From Methylobacterium sp. 2A (GTDB taxonomy: Bacteria; Pseudomonadota; Alphaproteobacteria; Rhizobiales; Beijerinckiaceae): a DNA stretch of 64,000 nucleotides. Under the pieces are notes generated by a model. The model was not told the origin of the DNA and did not search any database. It saw only the letters and a list, made by a program, of their open reading frames with translations. The DNA is taken from the NCBI RefSeq assembly GCF_009806555.1, contig NZ_VUOK01000013.1, positions 62,541 to 126,540 of the forward strand. The letters run 5' to 3'. Below, piece after piece: positions 45,845 to 55,152 of this stretch. Position 1 is the stretch's first letter, and each line of letters begins with the position of its first letter. A program made the translations under genes and the position numbers.

Positions 45845-47128
45845 TCAGATCCCGGGCTTGGCCAGAACCCGCGGGGCGGGGCTCACCGGCGTCGCGGCGT
45901 TGTTGCGGATTTCATAGACCGCCAGAGCACGCTCGCTCTGCCCGTCCGGGCGGAAACGGAAGGTGCCGTCCACCCCGGCGAAGCCCGCGCCGTTGGTCAG
46001 GGTCGCCTCGGCGAAGCGCTGCGAGCCGTATTGCCGCGCGAGCGCTGCGGCGAGCGTCACGGCGTCGTAGGCGAGGGAGGTGACGCGCGGCGGCACGGCG
46101 CCGAACCGGGCCTGGTAGCGCCCGCTGAACGCCGAGAAGCCGCTGCGGTCCGGCGCGGCGAAGTGGCCGCCCTGCAGGGCCGGGAGGGCGAAGAGCGCCG
46201 GCTCGTTCCATAGGGCTGTGCCGATCGGCCGGACCCTCGCCGGGGAAAAGCCGGCCTTGCTCAGCGCCGCCGCGACGGTCGGCATCGCCTCGGCCGTTTC
46301 CGGGATGAACAAGGCGTCGGCTGTCGCGCCGGGCCCCGTGATGACGCGGGCCAAGCGCTCCACGGCGGGTCCCGGATTGTCAGTCGGGTAACGTTCCACC
46401 GCCGCGACGCGGGCGCCCCGGCGCGCCACGGTCTCGCGGAAGGCCGCTTCCACGGCGTTGCCGTAGGCGGTCTCGGGGATCAGCGCCGCGAAGGAGCGCT
46501 TGCCCCCCGCCACCGACTCCTCGACCACACGGTCGACCTCTGGCTGCGGCAGGAAGCTCAGGAGATAGACGTTGGGCGCCGCCACGGTGACGTCGGTGGA
46601 GAAGCCGATCACCGGCTTGCCGCTCGCTTTAGCCACCGCGGCGGCGGACTGAACGCTGCCGGCGAAGAGCGGCCCCAGAACGATCTCGGCGCCCTGCCGC
46701 AGCGCCTCCTGAGCGGCGTCCCGCGCCCCGTCGGGGGTGCCGCGATCATCCTCCACGAGGATCGTCAGGTCCGGCTGCTGCGCCTCGTCGAAGGCGAGCT
46801 GCGCGGCGTTGCGCATGGCGGTGCCGACGTTTGCCCCCGGGCCGGTGAGCGGCAGGACGAGGGCGACCTTCACCGAGCCGGCGCCGATCCTGGGGCCGCC
46901 CGATGCCATCGGGGTGACCGGCCCCGAACCGCCGGGCGCCTGAGCCGAAGGCGACGGACCCGCCTGCGGCACCGCGGCCGGGGGCGTCAGGGCGGCCTGC
47001 GGGGGCGGAACCCGCCGGGTCGCGCCGCCGCCGAGGCAGCCTCCGAGGGGCAGCAGCGCCGCGCAGACGAGGGCGGTCAGGGCGGTGACGCGCGCGAGAC
47101 GATCCGGCGCGCCGGTCAGGCGCGCCAT
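45845..47128 (-). CDS. LpoA-like penicillin-binding protein activator lipoprotein
   Basis: A 427-residue predicted lipoprotein: N-terminal hydrophobic segment with the lipobox LLPLGGC (acylated Cys at about residue 31), a Pro/Ala linker, then a type I periplasmic-binding fold (about 80-425; VKVALVLPLTGPGANVGTAM, GAEIVLGPLFAGSVQSAAAV, FGAVPPRVTSLAYDAVTLAA). This is the COG3107/LpoA C-domain type found in alphaproteobacteria, thought to help murein synthases; transport is unlikely as no ABC genes follow. ATG at 47128 follows AAGGAG. It is divergent from rsmI, the same neighbour LpoA has in E. coli. Confidence 0.9.
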   Translation of the reverse strand: MARLTGAPDRLARVTALTALVCAALLPLGGCLGGGATRRVPPPQAALTPPAAVPQAGPSPSAQAPGGSGPVTPMASGGPRIGAGSVKVALVLPLTGPGANVGTAMRNAAQLAFDEAQQPDLTILVEDDRGTPDGARDAAQEALRQGAEIVLGPLFAGSVQSAAAVAKASGKPVIGFSTDVTVAAPNVYLLSFLPQPEVDRVVEESVAGGKRSFAALIPETAYGNAVEAAFRETVARRGARVAAVERYPTDNPGPAVERLARVITGPGATADALFIPETAEAMPTVAAALSKAGFSPARVRPIGTALWNEPALFALPALQGGHFAAPDRSGFSAFSGRYQARFGAVPPRVTSLAYDAVTLAAALARQYGSQRFAEATLTNGAGFAGVDGTFRFRPDGQSERALAVYEIRNNAATPVSPAPRVLAKPGI

Positions 47129-47263
47129 GGCGCAGTCTCCTTCGGGCAAGCCACGGCAGCGTGATCGCGGGACCCAAGAATGTAAACGCAGGACGAAGGA
47201 CTTGCCCCCGGCAACAGGGCTCACGCGCGACGAGAGCCCATCAGTGTGGCAAGATCGCCAACG

Positions 47264-48220
47264 ATGACCCGCCGATTCGACGCCCCGACGACAGCCCCGC
47301 CCCGGAGACCGCGAGAGGATCGGCCGCGGGCCACCACCTTCACGGCCTTCGGGCTGGCGAGCGAGGCCGAACCGCTCGCCCCCGGCCTGCACATCGTGGC
47401 GACACCGATCGGCAACCTGCGCGACATTACCATCCGCGCGCTCGCCACCCTCGCGGCGGCCGACGCGGTGCTCGCCGAGGACACCCGCGTCACGCGGACT
47501 CTGCTCGCCCATTACGGCATCACGACACCGCTCGTCGCCTATCACGAGCATTCGAACGATGCGGTGCGCGAGCGGATGGTCGGCCGGCTGCGGGCCGGCG
47601 AGGCGCTGGCGCTCGTCTCGGATGCGGGCACGCCGCTCGTTTCGGATCCGGGCTACAAGCTGGTCCAGGTCGCCATCGAGGCCGGCATCCCGATCACGCC
47701 GGTGCCCGGTCCCTCGGCGGTGATGACCGCCTTGGTGGCGGCGGGTCTCCCGACCGACCGCTTCTTCTTCGAGGGATTCCTGCCCCAGAAGGCCGGTGCA
47801 CGACGCAACCGCCTTGAGGCGCTGACCCAGGTTCCGGGCACGCTGGTCCTGTTTGAATCGCCGCATCGGCTGCCGGAGATGCTGGCCGATGCCGCCGCCG
47901 TTCTCGGGCCCGATCGCCCGGCCGCGGTGACCCGGGAACTGACGAAGCTTTACGAGACCATCCGCCGTGACACGCTGGGCGGCCTCAGCCAGCGCTTCGC
48001 CGAGGAGGGGCCGCCGAAGGGCGAGATCGTCGTCATCATCGGCGCTGCCACGGCGTCGGAGCGCATGGCGGAGGGGGACGAAGCCCTCGACGGCCTGATC
48101 CGCACGGCGCTGGAGCGGCACTCGATCAAGGATGCCGCGAGCCTCGTGGCCGACGAGACCGGCCAGCCGCGCCGGCTTGTCTACACCCGGGCCCTCGCCC
48201 TGGCGCGGAGCGAGACGTGA
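47264..48220 (+). CDS. rsmI: 16S rRNA 2'-O-ribose methyltransferase RsmI
   Basis: Methylates the 2'-OH of C1402 in 16S rRNA using SAM. A 318-residue tetrapyrrole-methylase-like protein: [75 protein letters not shown] and [19 protein letters not shown] are all family motifs. ATG at 47264 is preferred, with a short charged extension before the fold; GTG at 47246 is possible. The stop overlaps yraN by 4 bp. Confidence 0.96.
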   Translation: MTRRFDAPTTAPPRRPREDRPRATTFTAFGLASEAEPLAPGLHIVATPIGNLRDITIRALATLAAADAVLAEDTRVTRTLLAHYGITTPLVAYHEHSNDAVRERMVGRLRAGEALALVSDAGTPLVSDPGYKLVQVAIEAGIPITPVPGPSAVMTALVAAGLPTDRFFFEGFLPQKAGARRNRLEALTQVPGTLVLFESPHRLPEMLADAAAVLGPDRPAAVTRELTKLYETIRRDTLGGLSQRFAEEGPPKGEIVVIIGAATASERMAEGDEALDGLIRTALERHSIKDAASLVADETGQPRRLVYTRALALARSET

Positions 48221-48606
48221 CCGAGGCGCGGCCCGAGCAGGGTGACAGGCGCCGGGCCGCCTATCGGCGCGGTCATCGCGCCGAGTGGCTGGCCCTCGCG
48301 GCGCTGATGCTCAAGGGCTACTGGCCGATCGGCCGGCGCGTGAGCTGCGCGGGGGGTGAGATCGACCTCATCGTCCAGCGCCTGCACACCATCGCGTTCG
48401 TGGAGGTGAAGGCCCGGCCCCGGCGCGACGACGCGCGGGAGACGATCGATGCGGCCAAGCGGCGCCGCTTCTCCCGGGCCGTCCGATCCTGGATCGGGCA
48501 CAATCCCTGGTGTGCGGGCATGACCTTCCGGGCGGATGCCGTATTCGTCGGCGCCCGGGGATGGCCGGCGCATGTCGCCGACGCGTTCACGATCGAGGGC
48601 TTGTAG
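48217..48606 (+). CDS. yraN: YraN family protein (UPF0102)
   Basis: A 129-residue protein with the endonuclease-like fold of UPF0102: [40 protein letters not shown] with the Asp, and [20 protein letters not shown] with the E-x-K pair of PD-(D/E)xK nucleases. It overlaps rsmI by 4 bp, the usual pairing (rsmI-yraN, lpoA divergent). The family role is uncertain; it is suggested to have DNA uptake or repair links. Confidence 0.93.
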   Translation: MTEARPEQGDRRRAAYRRGHRAEWLALAALMLKGYWPIGRRVSCAGGEIDLIVQRLHTIAFVEVKARPRRDDARETIDAAKRRRFSRAVRSWIGHNPWCAGMTFRADAVFVGARGWPAHVADAFTIEGL

Positions 48607-48633
48607 GCGACCGCTGTTCGGGCCGCGGCCGCG

Positions 48634-49023
48634 TCAGGCGCGGGCGGCCCGGATGGCGCCGATCAGCGTGCGCTTCAGATCGGCCTGGCTGAACGGCTTC
48701 TGAACCACCGGCCGGTCGCGGAACGGCTCGCGGATGCCGGCACCACCGTAGCCGGTTGAAAACACGAGCGGCAGATCCCGCTTGGCGATCGCTTCGGCGA
48801 CCGGGTAGATCGGCTCGCCCGCCACGTTCACGTCGAGGATTGCGACCTCGAACGTTTCCTGGGCGGCCATTTCGAGGGCCGAGGACAGGCGCGCGGCCGG
48901 CCCGACGACGGCGCAGCCGAAATCGAGCAGCATGTCCTCAAGCAGCATCGAGATCGCGGCCTCATCCTCGACGACGAGCACGCGGACGCCGTTGAGAACA
49001 TCATCGTTGGAGTCAGCAGTCAC
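48634..49023 (-). CDS. Single-domain response regulator
   Basis: A 129-residue stand-alone receiver domain. Acidic pocket VLVVEDEAAISMLLED, phospho-acceptor in VAILDVNVAGE, switch Thr/Ser in LPLVFSTGYGG and the Lys in VVQKPFSQADLK. No output domain, so it acts like CheY or as a phosphorelay intermediate. Start chosen at GTG 49023 (following a GGGAAGA stretch) because the extra residues of the longer frame are Arg/Pro-rich; the upper start is uncertain. No cognate kinase is adjacent. It converges on yraN. Confidence 0.85.
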   Translation of the reverse strand: MTADSNDDVLNGVRVLVVEDEAAISMLLEDMLLDFGCAVVGPAARLSSALEMAAQETFEVAILDVNVAGEPIYPVAEAIAKRDLPLVFSTGYGGAGIREPFRDRPVVQKPFSQADLKRTLIGAIRAARA

Positions 49024-49278
49024 GCCGGGCCGTCTTCCCTTCGAGCGCCCCCGGACCGGGGACCAAGCCGTCCGCAAGAATACACTCGAAAACCGTAGGC
49101 CCGGCGTCCGGAGAGCGCAACGCTGCTACGACGGGCGGTTCACGAGGTAGCATTTGGCGTCGCCCGTAACGCGCAACGTGTCAAGCGTTCGCGCGCCGTT
49201 CCGGAGCGATCTGCGCGCAGAATGTTAACCGATGATACATATCTGTTACCGGCTTCGGCAGCCGGTGGTTGATGTCTC

Positions 49279-50376
49279 TCAATCGTCCTTGAAGCTGACC
49301 TTTGCCCCGCGGGCCACATGGGCCGCGAGATCGCGGGCATTCCAGTTGGTCAGCCGGATGCAGCCATGGGACTCGGTCTTTCCCACCTTCTCGGGTTCCG
49401 GTGTCCCGTGGATGCCGTAGCTCGGAATTGCCAGGTCGATCCAGACGAGACCCACCGGATTGTTCGGGCCGGACGGGATGGTGAACTTGTGTTGCGCTTG
49501 CACGCCCTTGAACGCGTATTTCGGATTGTAGGTGTAATCGGGATCGAAGGCGACGCCCTTCACCTTCGTATCGCCGCTCGGTGCCGGCTTCTCCGTGCTG
49601 CCGATTGACGCCGGATAGTAGGCCAGCAGCTTGTCGTCGGCGCCGTAGGCCCGCACGTCGCGGCTGCTCTTGTCGACCTCGATGCGTTCGACCTTCGGGT
49701 CGTGCGGCAGATCCTTCGCCTTCGGCTTGTCGGTCCCCATCGGGTCCACGGCCGCGACCGCGATCGTCGTGCCCGCCTTGTCGAGGGGTTTATCGGGGTT
49801 GAGCGCCGTCACCAGGGCACGGCTCATGTGGAAGCGCTCGGCCAGCATTTCCCGCGGGTTCGTGTAGCTCAGCGCCTTGAGATCGGCCTGCTGTTCCATC
49901 TTGGGCGGGATCCTGTCGACATAGGGACCCGCCGCATCGGCCTCGGTGATCGTGTAATCCGTGACGACGGGCTTGTCGCTCGTGGCCTGGAGCTTGGCCC
50001 AGACCTCGGGCGTCAGCGCCTGCGTCGCCGGAAGCCCCTGCGCCACCGCGAAGGCCGAGAGCGCGCGCTTGTAGTTCTCACCCGTCAGACCATCGATGGC
50101 CCCCGGATAGAAGCGGGCGCGGTCGAGCAGCACCTGGGCCTTGACGATCAGCGGATCGGGCTTGTCGTCCGCCTTCTTCCCGGCCGCGGGCTTGGCGACC
50201 GGCTTGTCGCCGGCCTGCGGCGATAGAGTCGCGGTGTTGATGGCCTCGGCGGTCAGCGCGGGGGATCGCGCCTCGCGATCGGCGGCCTTCGGCTTCGGAC
50301 GAGCCTCCGCGCCATGCGCGGCGAGGCTGGCGGCCAACAGCGCGGCAAAGACCGGTCGCCAGATTTTCGGGCTCAT
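49279..50376 (-). CDS. L,D-transpeptidase (YkuD) with peptidoglycan-binding region
   Basis: A 365-residue periplasmic enzyme. Signal peptide (IWRPVFAALLAASLAAHGA), a Lys/Ala/Pro linker, a peptidoglycan-binding-1-like helical region (about 75-125; LDRARFYPGAIDGLTGENYK), a LysM-like or spacer segment (about 165-205; MLAERFHMSRALVTALNPD) and the YkuD catalytic domain (about 225-365) with GIHGTPEPEKVGKTESHGCI; the nucleophile is Cys339 and His337 is adjacent. It makes 3-3 cross-links or ties proteins to the wall. Start at 50376; a much longer in-frame opening upstream is a shadow over the extensin gene. It follows the extensin-like gene on the same strand. Confidence 0.93.
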   Translation of the reverse strand: MSPKIWRPVFAALLAASLAAHGAEARPKPKAADREARSPALTAEAINTATLSPQAGDKPVAKPAAGKKADDKPDPLIVKAQVLLDRARFYPGAIDGLTGENYKRALSAFAVAQGLPATQALTPEVWAKLQATSDKPVVTDYTITEADAAGPYVDRIPPKMEQQADLKALSYTNPREMLAERFHMSRALVTALNPDKPLDKAGTTIAVAAVDPMGTDKPKAKDLPHDPKVERIEVDKSSRDVRAYGADDKLLAYYPASIGSTEKPAPSGDTKVKGVAFDPDYTYNPKYAFKGVQAQHKFTIPSGPNNPVGLVWIDLAIPSYGIHGTPEPEKVGKTESHGCIRLTNWNARDLAAHVARGAKVSFKDD

Positions 50377-50450
50377 CGCGATCGCTGTCTCCGGAAGCGT
50401 CGGCGCTCCGCACGCAGAAATGCCGCGTCTGCCCGAACGTTCCACCCGCG

Positions 50451-51368
50451 CTACTCGCAAAGCCGGTGACCGGCATTCCGTTCCCGTTCGTCGAGGTGGA
50501 AGTGGTTGGCGTGGGCCGCGTTCGTGCCCGGCCCCAGGACCGTCCGGAAGAAGGTGCAGGCCTTGCCGCGGACGGAACCGAGAAATTGCGCCTCGTCGGA
50601 GCCCTCCGGCATCGCCTTCACGGGGATGCTGGCGCGGCCCGCGAAGGTGAAGGCCATCACGTCGACGGCGTTGGCGAAGGCGTGTTCGCTCAATTTGGCA
50701 TCGACATCGTGATTCTGGCCGCGGCAGACGTAGCTGCCGCCGAGCTCCAAGCCGATCAGCCCGTGCTTGAGCGTCCTGTCGGCCTCGACCTGAACCTCGG
50801 TGACCCAGCGCGCCAAAGCCTCGGCAGTCCGGCAGGTGAGGGTCGCGCCCCCGGGCAGCGTGATGCCATCGGCGAGCTGCGTGACCTTCAGCGGCAGCGG
50901 TGCCGTACACTGACCCTCGGCGATCGCCGGCAGAGGCTCGAACGCGACGCCGAGCCGCTTGAGGCGGGTGCGGCACGCGGTGTCGTCCGGTGGCGCGACC
51001 TTGAGCGCCAACGCCGCCTCGCCGGAGAGTTCCGGCGGCCGCCCGGGCGGGGTCGGCGGCGGGCTCGGCAGCTCGGGTTTGCCGGTCTCCGGAGGCTTTT
51101 CCGCGACCGGCGTTTCGGCGGGCTCCTTCGGTTTGGACGCAGGGGGTGTCAGCTCGGCCGGGCGCGCGGGCGGCGTCGGCGGTATCGCCTCCGGCGCGGA
51201 TGGCGGCTTCATGGCCTCAGGCCGCTCGGGCGGAAGGGGTGGCGGCACCGGAACGGTGGCCGCCGGCGTCTCGGCGGCCGGGCTCGAGGCGGCCGACAGC
51301 GCTGCGGCGAGGGCGCCGAGCACCAGGGCTGTGGGCAGTCGGCGGACTGGCAGAAATCGTCCCGGCAT
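50451..51368 (-). CDS. Extensin-like family protein, exported
   Basis: A 305-residue protein: signal peptide about residues 1-32, a long Pro-rich linker (about 38-115, many PP and EKPP units), then an extensin-like C-terminal domain with four or more cysteines (DDTACRTRLKRLGVAFEPLP, LTCRTAEALARWV, SYVCRGQNHDVDAKLSEHAF and FFRTVLGPGTNAAHANHFHL). That domain has a His/Asp arrangement like D-Ala-D-Ala peptidases (HANHFHLD). It lies 74 bases upstream of the L,D-transpeptidase gene on the same strand, so both may act in wall remodelling. Start at 51368 is chosen; 51398 would add ten residues. Confidence 0.9.
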   Translation of the reverse strand: MPGRFLPVRRLPTALVLGALAAALSAASSPAAETPAATVPVPPPLPPERPEAMKPPSAPEAIPPTPPARPAELTPPASKPKEPAETPVAEKPPETGKPELPSPPPTPPGRPPELSGEAALALKVAPPDDTACRTRLKRLGVAFEPLPAIAEGQCTAPLPLKVTQLADGITLPGGATLTCRTAEALARWVTEVQVEADRTLKHGLIGLELGGSYVCRGQNHDVDAKLSEHAFANAVDVMAFTFAGRASIPVKAMPEGSDEAQFLGSVRGKACTFFRTVLGPGTNAAHANHFHLDERERNAGHRLCE

Positions 51369-51536
51369 GGAGCCTCGAAGCGTGGGCGTTGGGTTCACGG
51401 AAACGAGCGAACGGCCGTTCGGATCACCGACACGGTTGACGAATGGCTCGAACCGGATCTCTCTGCCGGATCATGCGCGCGCCCCGTCGCCGAATTGCCG
51501 CGACAAGGGGCCGCCTGGATCGAGCCTGAGGATTGA

Positions 51537-53612
51537 ATGCCGGACGCCGTTGAAGCCGGGCTGCCCAGCCTGCCGCAGGACAATCCCTTCCACGAGGCGC
51601 GCTGGACCACGCCTTACGGGATCCCGCCCTTCGAGCAGATCCGGCCGGAGCATTACCGCCCGGCCTTCGAGGCGGCGCTCGCCGCCCATACGGCCGAGAT
51701 CGAGGCCATCGCGGCCGAGACGGCGCCCGCGACCTTCGCCAACACCGTCGTGGCCATGGAGCGGGCGGGCCAGGCCCTGGATCGGGTCGCGGGGGTCTTT
51801 TACAATCTGACCGGCAGTCACACGAACCCGGAGCTGCAGGCGATCGAGCGCGAGATCGGGCCGAAACTCGCCCGCCACGGCAGCGCGATCTACCTGAACC
51901 CGCAATTGTGGGCGCGGATCTCGGCGGTCGACGCGGAGGTTGAGGGGCTCGGTCCGGAGGAGCGGCGCGTCCTCGACCGCTACCGCATCCGTTTTCGCCG
52001 GGCCGGGGCGACGCTCGAACCCGACGCCAAGGCGCGCATCGCCGAGATCGCGGCTCGGATGTCGGAGCTCGGCACGAAATTCAGCCAGAACCTCCTGGCC
52101 GATGAGAGCAGCTTCACGCTTCCCCTCGAGAGCGAGGACGACCTTGCCGGCCTGCCGCCGTTCCTGCGCGCTGCCGCCCGGAGCGCCGCCGAGGAGCGGG
52201 GGTTGTCGGGTCACGTCATCACCCTGTCGCGCTCTTTGATCGAGCCCTTCCTCGTCTTCTCCACCCGCCGCGACCTGCGCGAGCGCGCCCACGCGGCCTG
52301 GACCCGGCGCGGTGAGAATGGCGGCGAGACCGACAACCGCGCGATCGCCGCCGAGATCATCCAGCTGCGTGCCGAGCGCGCCCGCCTGCTGGGTTTTCAG
52401 AGCTTCGCGCATTTCGCCCTCGACGACACGATGGCGGCGAGCCCCGACGCCGCCACCGGGCTCCTGCGCGATGTCTGGACTCCGGCCCGGGTGCGGGCGG
52501 CCGACGAGCGCGATCGTCTCCAGGCAGCGATTCAGGAAGAGGGCCACAACTTCACGCTCCAGGCGCACGATTGGCGCCACTATGCCGAGAAGGTGCGGCG
52601 GGCCGAGCACGACCTCGATGAGAGCGAGATCAAGGCCTACCTGCCGCTGGAGCGGATGATTCAGGCGGCCTTCGACACGGCCTCGCGGCTGTTCGGCCTG
52701 ACCTTCGAGGAGTTGTCCGACGTGCCGCGCTACCACCCCGACGTGCGGGTCTGGCGGGTCGGCAATCCGGACGGCTCCGAGGTCGGATTGTTCCTGGGCG
52801 ATTACTTCGCCCAGGCCACCAAGCGCTCCGGCGCCTGGATGAGCGCCTTCCGCTCGCAGGAGCGGTTGAACGGGCCGATCACGCCGATCATCGTCAACGT
52901 GATGAACTTCGCGAAGGCCCCGGAGGGCGAGAGCACGCTCCTGTCCTTCGACGACGCGCGCACTTTGTTCCACGAGTTCGGCCACGCCCTGCACGGGCTC
53001 CTGTCGGACGTGACCTATCCGCTGCTCTCCGGCACCGCGGTGGCCCGCGACTTCGTGGAATTGCCCTCGCAGCTCTACGAGCACTGGCTGGAGCAGCCGG
53101 AGGTCCTGCGGACCCACGCGCGCCATCACCAGACCGGGGCGCCGATGCCGGACGCGCTCCTCCAGAAGCTGTTGGCCGCCCGGACCTTCAATCAGGGCTT
53201 CGCCACCGTCGAGTACACCGCCTCGGCGATCGTCGACATGACGCTCCACCTCTCGGCCGAGGGCGAGGCGGGGCTCGACGTGCCGGCCTTCGAGACCGAG
53301 GCATTGCGGCGGATCAGCATGCCGGCCGAGATCGGCATGCGGCACCGGACGCCGCACTTCGCGCACATCTTCTCGGGCGACGGCTACGCGGCGGGCTATT
53401 ACAGCTATCTCTGGTCTGAGGTGCTGGATGCCGACGCGTTCGACGCCTTCCGCGAGGCGGGCGACATCTTCGATCCGGAGACCGCCAAGCGCCTGCGCAC
53501 CTTCGTGTACGGCGCCGGCAACCTGCGCGACCCGCGCGAGGCCTATACGGCGTTCCGCGGGCGGATGCCGAGCATCGAGCCCCTGCTGAAGAAGCGCGGG
53601 CTGGCGGCGTGA
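51537..53612 (+). CDS. M3 family oligopeptidase (PrlC/Dcp type)
   Basis: A 691-residue zinc metallopeptidase that degrades short peptides in the cytoplasm. The HEFGH zinc motif is in ARTLFHEFGHALHGLLSD at about residue 479, with the third ligand Glu in the following helix (FVELPSQLYEHW). The N-terminal region FHEARWTTPYGIPPFEQIRP is typical. Length is normal. No signal peptide. Divergent from the extensin gene by 168 bases. Whether it is closer to oligopeptidase A or dipeptidyl carboxypeptidase is not decided from sequence alone. Confidence 0.95.
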   Translation: MPDAVEAGLPSLPQDNPFHEARWTTPYGIPPFEQIRPEHYRPAFEAALAAHTAEIEAIAAETAPATFANTVVAMERAGQALDRVAGVFYNLTGSHTNPELQAIEREIGPKLARHGSAIYLNPQLWARISAVDAEVEGLGPEERRVLDRYRIRFRRAGATLEPDAKARIAEIAARMSELGTKFSQNLLADESSFTLPLESEDDLAGLPPFLRAAARSAAEERGLSGHVITLSRSLIEPFLVFSTRRDLRERAHAAWTRRGENGGETDNRAIAAEIIQLRAERARLLGFQSFAHFALDDTMAASPDAATGLLRDVWTPARVRAADERDRLQAAIQEEGHNFTLQAHDWRHYAEKVRRAEHDLDESEIKAYLPLERMIQAAFDTASRLFGLTFEELSDVPRYHPDVRVWRVGNPDGSEVGLFLGDYFAQATKRSGAWMSAFRSQERLNGPITPIIVNVMNFAKAPEGESTLLSFDDARTLFHEFGHALHGLLSDVTYPLLSGTAVARDFVELPSQLYEHWLEQPEVLRTHARHHQTGAPMPDALLQKLLAARTFNQGFATVEYTASAIVDMTLHLSAEGEAGLDVPAFETEALRRISMPAEIGMRHRTPHFAHIFSGDGYAAGYYSYLWSEVLDADAFDAFREAGDIFDPETAKRLRTFVYGAGNLRDPREAYTAFRGRMPSIEPLLKKRGLAA

Positions 53613-53694
53613 GCCCAAACGGCCGGTAAGGGTTTCGTAAACAAACGTCCTTAACGAAGGCTTGCAGCGACGTCCTGCACCGGAGTTGGGGGCG

Positions 53695-54627
53695 ATGATC
53701 AAGACCGAGACCAAGCCGGCCGTCTCGCCGGACGACCTGCTCAAGGCCGTCGTCAGCGGCCAGGCGGAGCCCGTGGCGGCGGCCGCCAAGGCGCCGGACG
53801 CCGCCGCGCCGACGATCGCGGTGCTGCGTTCCCTGCCGCGGATCGACCGGCGCACCCTCGCGCTTCCCGGCGCCTGCCTCGCGCTGGGCGCCCTGCTGGG
53901 CGGCGGCGTGATCGCGATGACCCGCTCGTCCGCCCTGTCGAGCGACGCCGTCGCGGCGCTCAGCACGACGCTCGACGCCGGCCGGACCGAGACTGCGCGT
54001 CTCGGAAGCGATATCGCGCAACTCCATCATATCCTGGCCGACCTGCGCGCCTCCACCGACAGCGCCCGCAGGGAGGCATCGACCCGCAGCGGCGCGCTCG
54101 GCGAGCGCCTCGCGCAGCTCGACAAGAACCTCACCGCCAAGACCGCGGCGCTCGGCGAGCGTCTCGAACAGGTCGAGCGTGAGCAGAATGCCCGGATCGC
54201 GGGTCTCGCAGCCCAGATCGAGCGCCGGGCCGCGACGGTCGCTAGGCCTGAGCCGACCCAGACCGGAAGCCTCGCCGAGCCCCGCAGCGTCGAGCCGAAG
54301 GCTGCGGAGCCCAAAGCCACCGAGGCCAAGATCACCGAGGCCAAGATCACCGAGGCCAAGATCACCGAGGCGAAGCTCGCGGATGCCAAGCCGGCCGACG
54401 TGAAGCCGAAGGCTCCGGCCAGCGACAAACCCCCGGTGATCGATTCCTGGGCGGTCCGCGAGGTCTATGACGGGATGGCGATCCTGGAGAACCGCCGCCA
54501 CCGGCTCCTTGAGATCGGGCCGGGTGAAACCCTGCCCGGTTTCGGCCGGGTCGAGGGCATCGAACGCCATGGGCGGGATTGGAGGGTCGTGACCCGGCAG
54601 GGTGTCGTCACCCCGCAGCCCTGGTAG
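53695..54627 (+). CDS. Hypothetical membrane-anchored coiled-coil protein with repeats
   Basis: A 310-residue protein of alphaproteobacterial type. One hydrophobic segment (LALPGACLALGALLGGGVIA, about 54-76) probably anchors it in the inner membrane. A helical coiled coil follows (about 95-185; RSGALGERLAQLDKNLTAKT), then a low-complexity region where the unit ITEAK repeats three times (about 216-235), and a compact C-terminal domain (about 255-310; WAVREVYDGMAILENRRHRL). ATG at 53695 follows GGAGTTGGGGG. The C-terminal domain recurs in alphaproteobacterial hypotheticals. No function known. Confidence 0.75.
   Translation: MIKTETKPAVSPDDLLKAVVSGQAEPVAAAAKAPDAAAPTIAVLRSLPRIDRRTLALPGACLALGALLGGGVIAMTRSSALSSDAVAALSTTLDAGRTETARLGSDIAQLHHILADLRASTDSARREASTRSGALGERLAQLDKNLTAKTAALGERLEQVEREQNARIAGLAAQIERRAATVARPEPTQTGSLAEPRSVEPKAAEPKATEAKITEAKITEAKITEAKLADAKPADVKPKAPASDKPPVIDSWAVREVYDGMAILENRRHRLLEIGPGETLPGFGRVEGIERHGRDWRVVTRQGVVTPQPW
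54318..54377 (+). repeat. 15-bp tandem repeat within the hypothetical gene
   Basis: The unit GCCAAGATCACCGAG occurs three times in a row (about 54327-54371), with diverged flanking copies. It encodes the ITEAK repeats and keeps the reading frame. Confidence 0.75.
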
Positions 54628-54639
54628 CGGTCCGGATTT

Positions 54640-54858
54640 CTAGCGCGACGGGTAGGGTGTCGGGGCCAGCCCGTCGACGGTGACCGGGAATCGCGGTTCC
54701 AGGGTCAGCGGATCGGCCATCGCGGCCGCACGCTCGGCGCGGCGGCGGCCATGGCGCAGCGCGCGGGTTTGAGCGGCGCGCGTCGGATGCAGAATGGCGG
54801 CGAGGAGGGCTTGGCCCTCGAATGCGCTGTCCAGGTTCTTCGCTTCGAAGACGGGCAT
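54640..54858 (-). CDS. Small hypothetical protein (72 aa)
   Basis: Minus-strand frame from ATG at 54858. It begins MPVFEAKNLDSAFEGQALLA, continues ILHPTRAAQTRALRHGRRRA and ends FPVTVDGLAPTPYPSR. Its helix-rich N-terminal half and balanced composition look coding. A longer frame upstream exists but starts Arg-rich. It converges on the hypothetical coiled-coil gene with 12 bases between stops. No family recognised. Confidence 0.5.
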   Translation of the reverse strand: MPVFEAKNLDSAFEGQALLAAILHPTRAAQTRALRHGRRRAERAAAMADPLTLEPRFPVTVDGLAPTPYPSR

Positions 54859-55087
54859 GGCCGGCCTGCTGGATTGCGATCGCGAACGGCGCCGAAGGCC
54901 CCGATTCCGACCGCACCCCAATAACGGGGATCGCGTGGACAGGTTCCGTCAAGCTTTCGCCCGGAAACTGTTTTTTTACGATCGTCCCGGCCCCGCCCGA
55001 ATTCAGTGCGCCTGCACACCCGGAGCGCTCGCCGCCGACGCGAATGCCGATTCGGCGCAACAGCGCGCGTCAGGACACAGCCTGAGA

Positions 55088-55120
55088 GCCGCTTCCGCGT
55101 GCAACGCGGCCGGAAGCGGC
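55088..55120 (-). terminator. Hairpin after the DUF2267/2780-like gene
   Basis: Perfect 10-bp inverted repeat GCCGCTTCCG / CGGAAGCGGC with a 13-base loop, 32 bases beyond the stop of the neighbouring minus-strand gene. A short direct repeat ATGCGCGCTCAG lies between the two at about 55128 and 55146. Confidence 0.55.
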
Positions 55121-55152
55121 GCTCGCATGCGCGCTCAGTCGAAAATGCGCGC

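Noticed and set aside
45845..48121. 758-codon reading of the LpoA-like gene
   Set aside because: The upstream two fifths are antisense to rsmI; the lipobox and the AAGGAG site support the start at 47128.
51471..53966. Open frame of 831 codons on the minus strand opposite the M3 peptidase
   Set aside because: Complement of a well-conserved metallopeptidase with HEFGH; the antisense product has no recognisable domain and is Arg/Gly/Val-rich.
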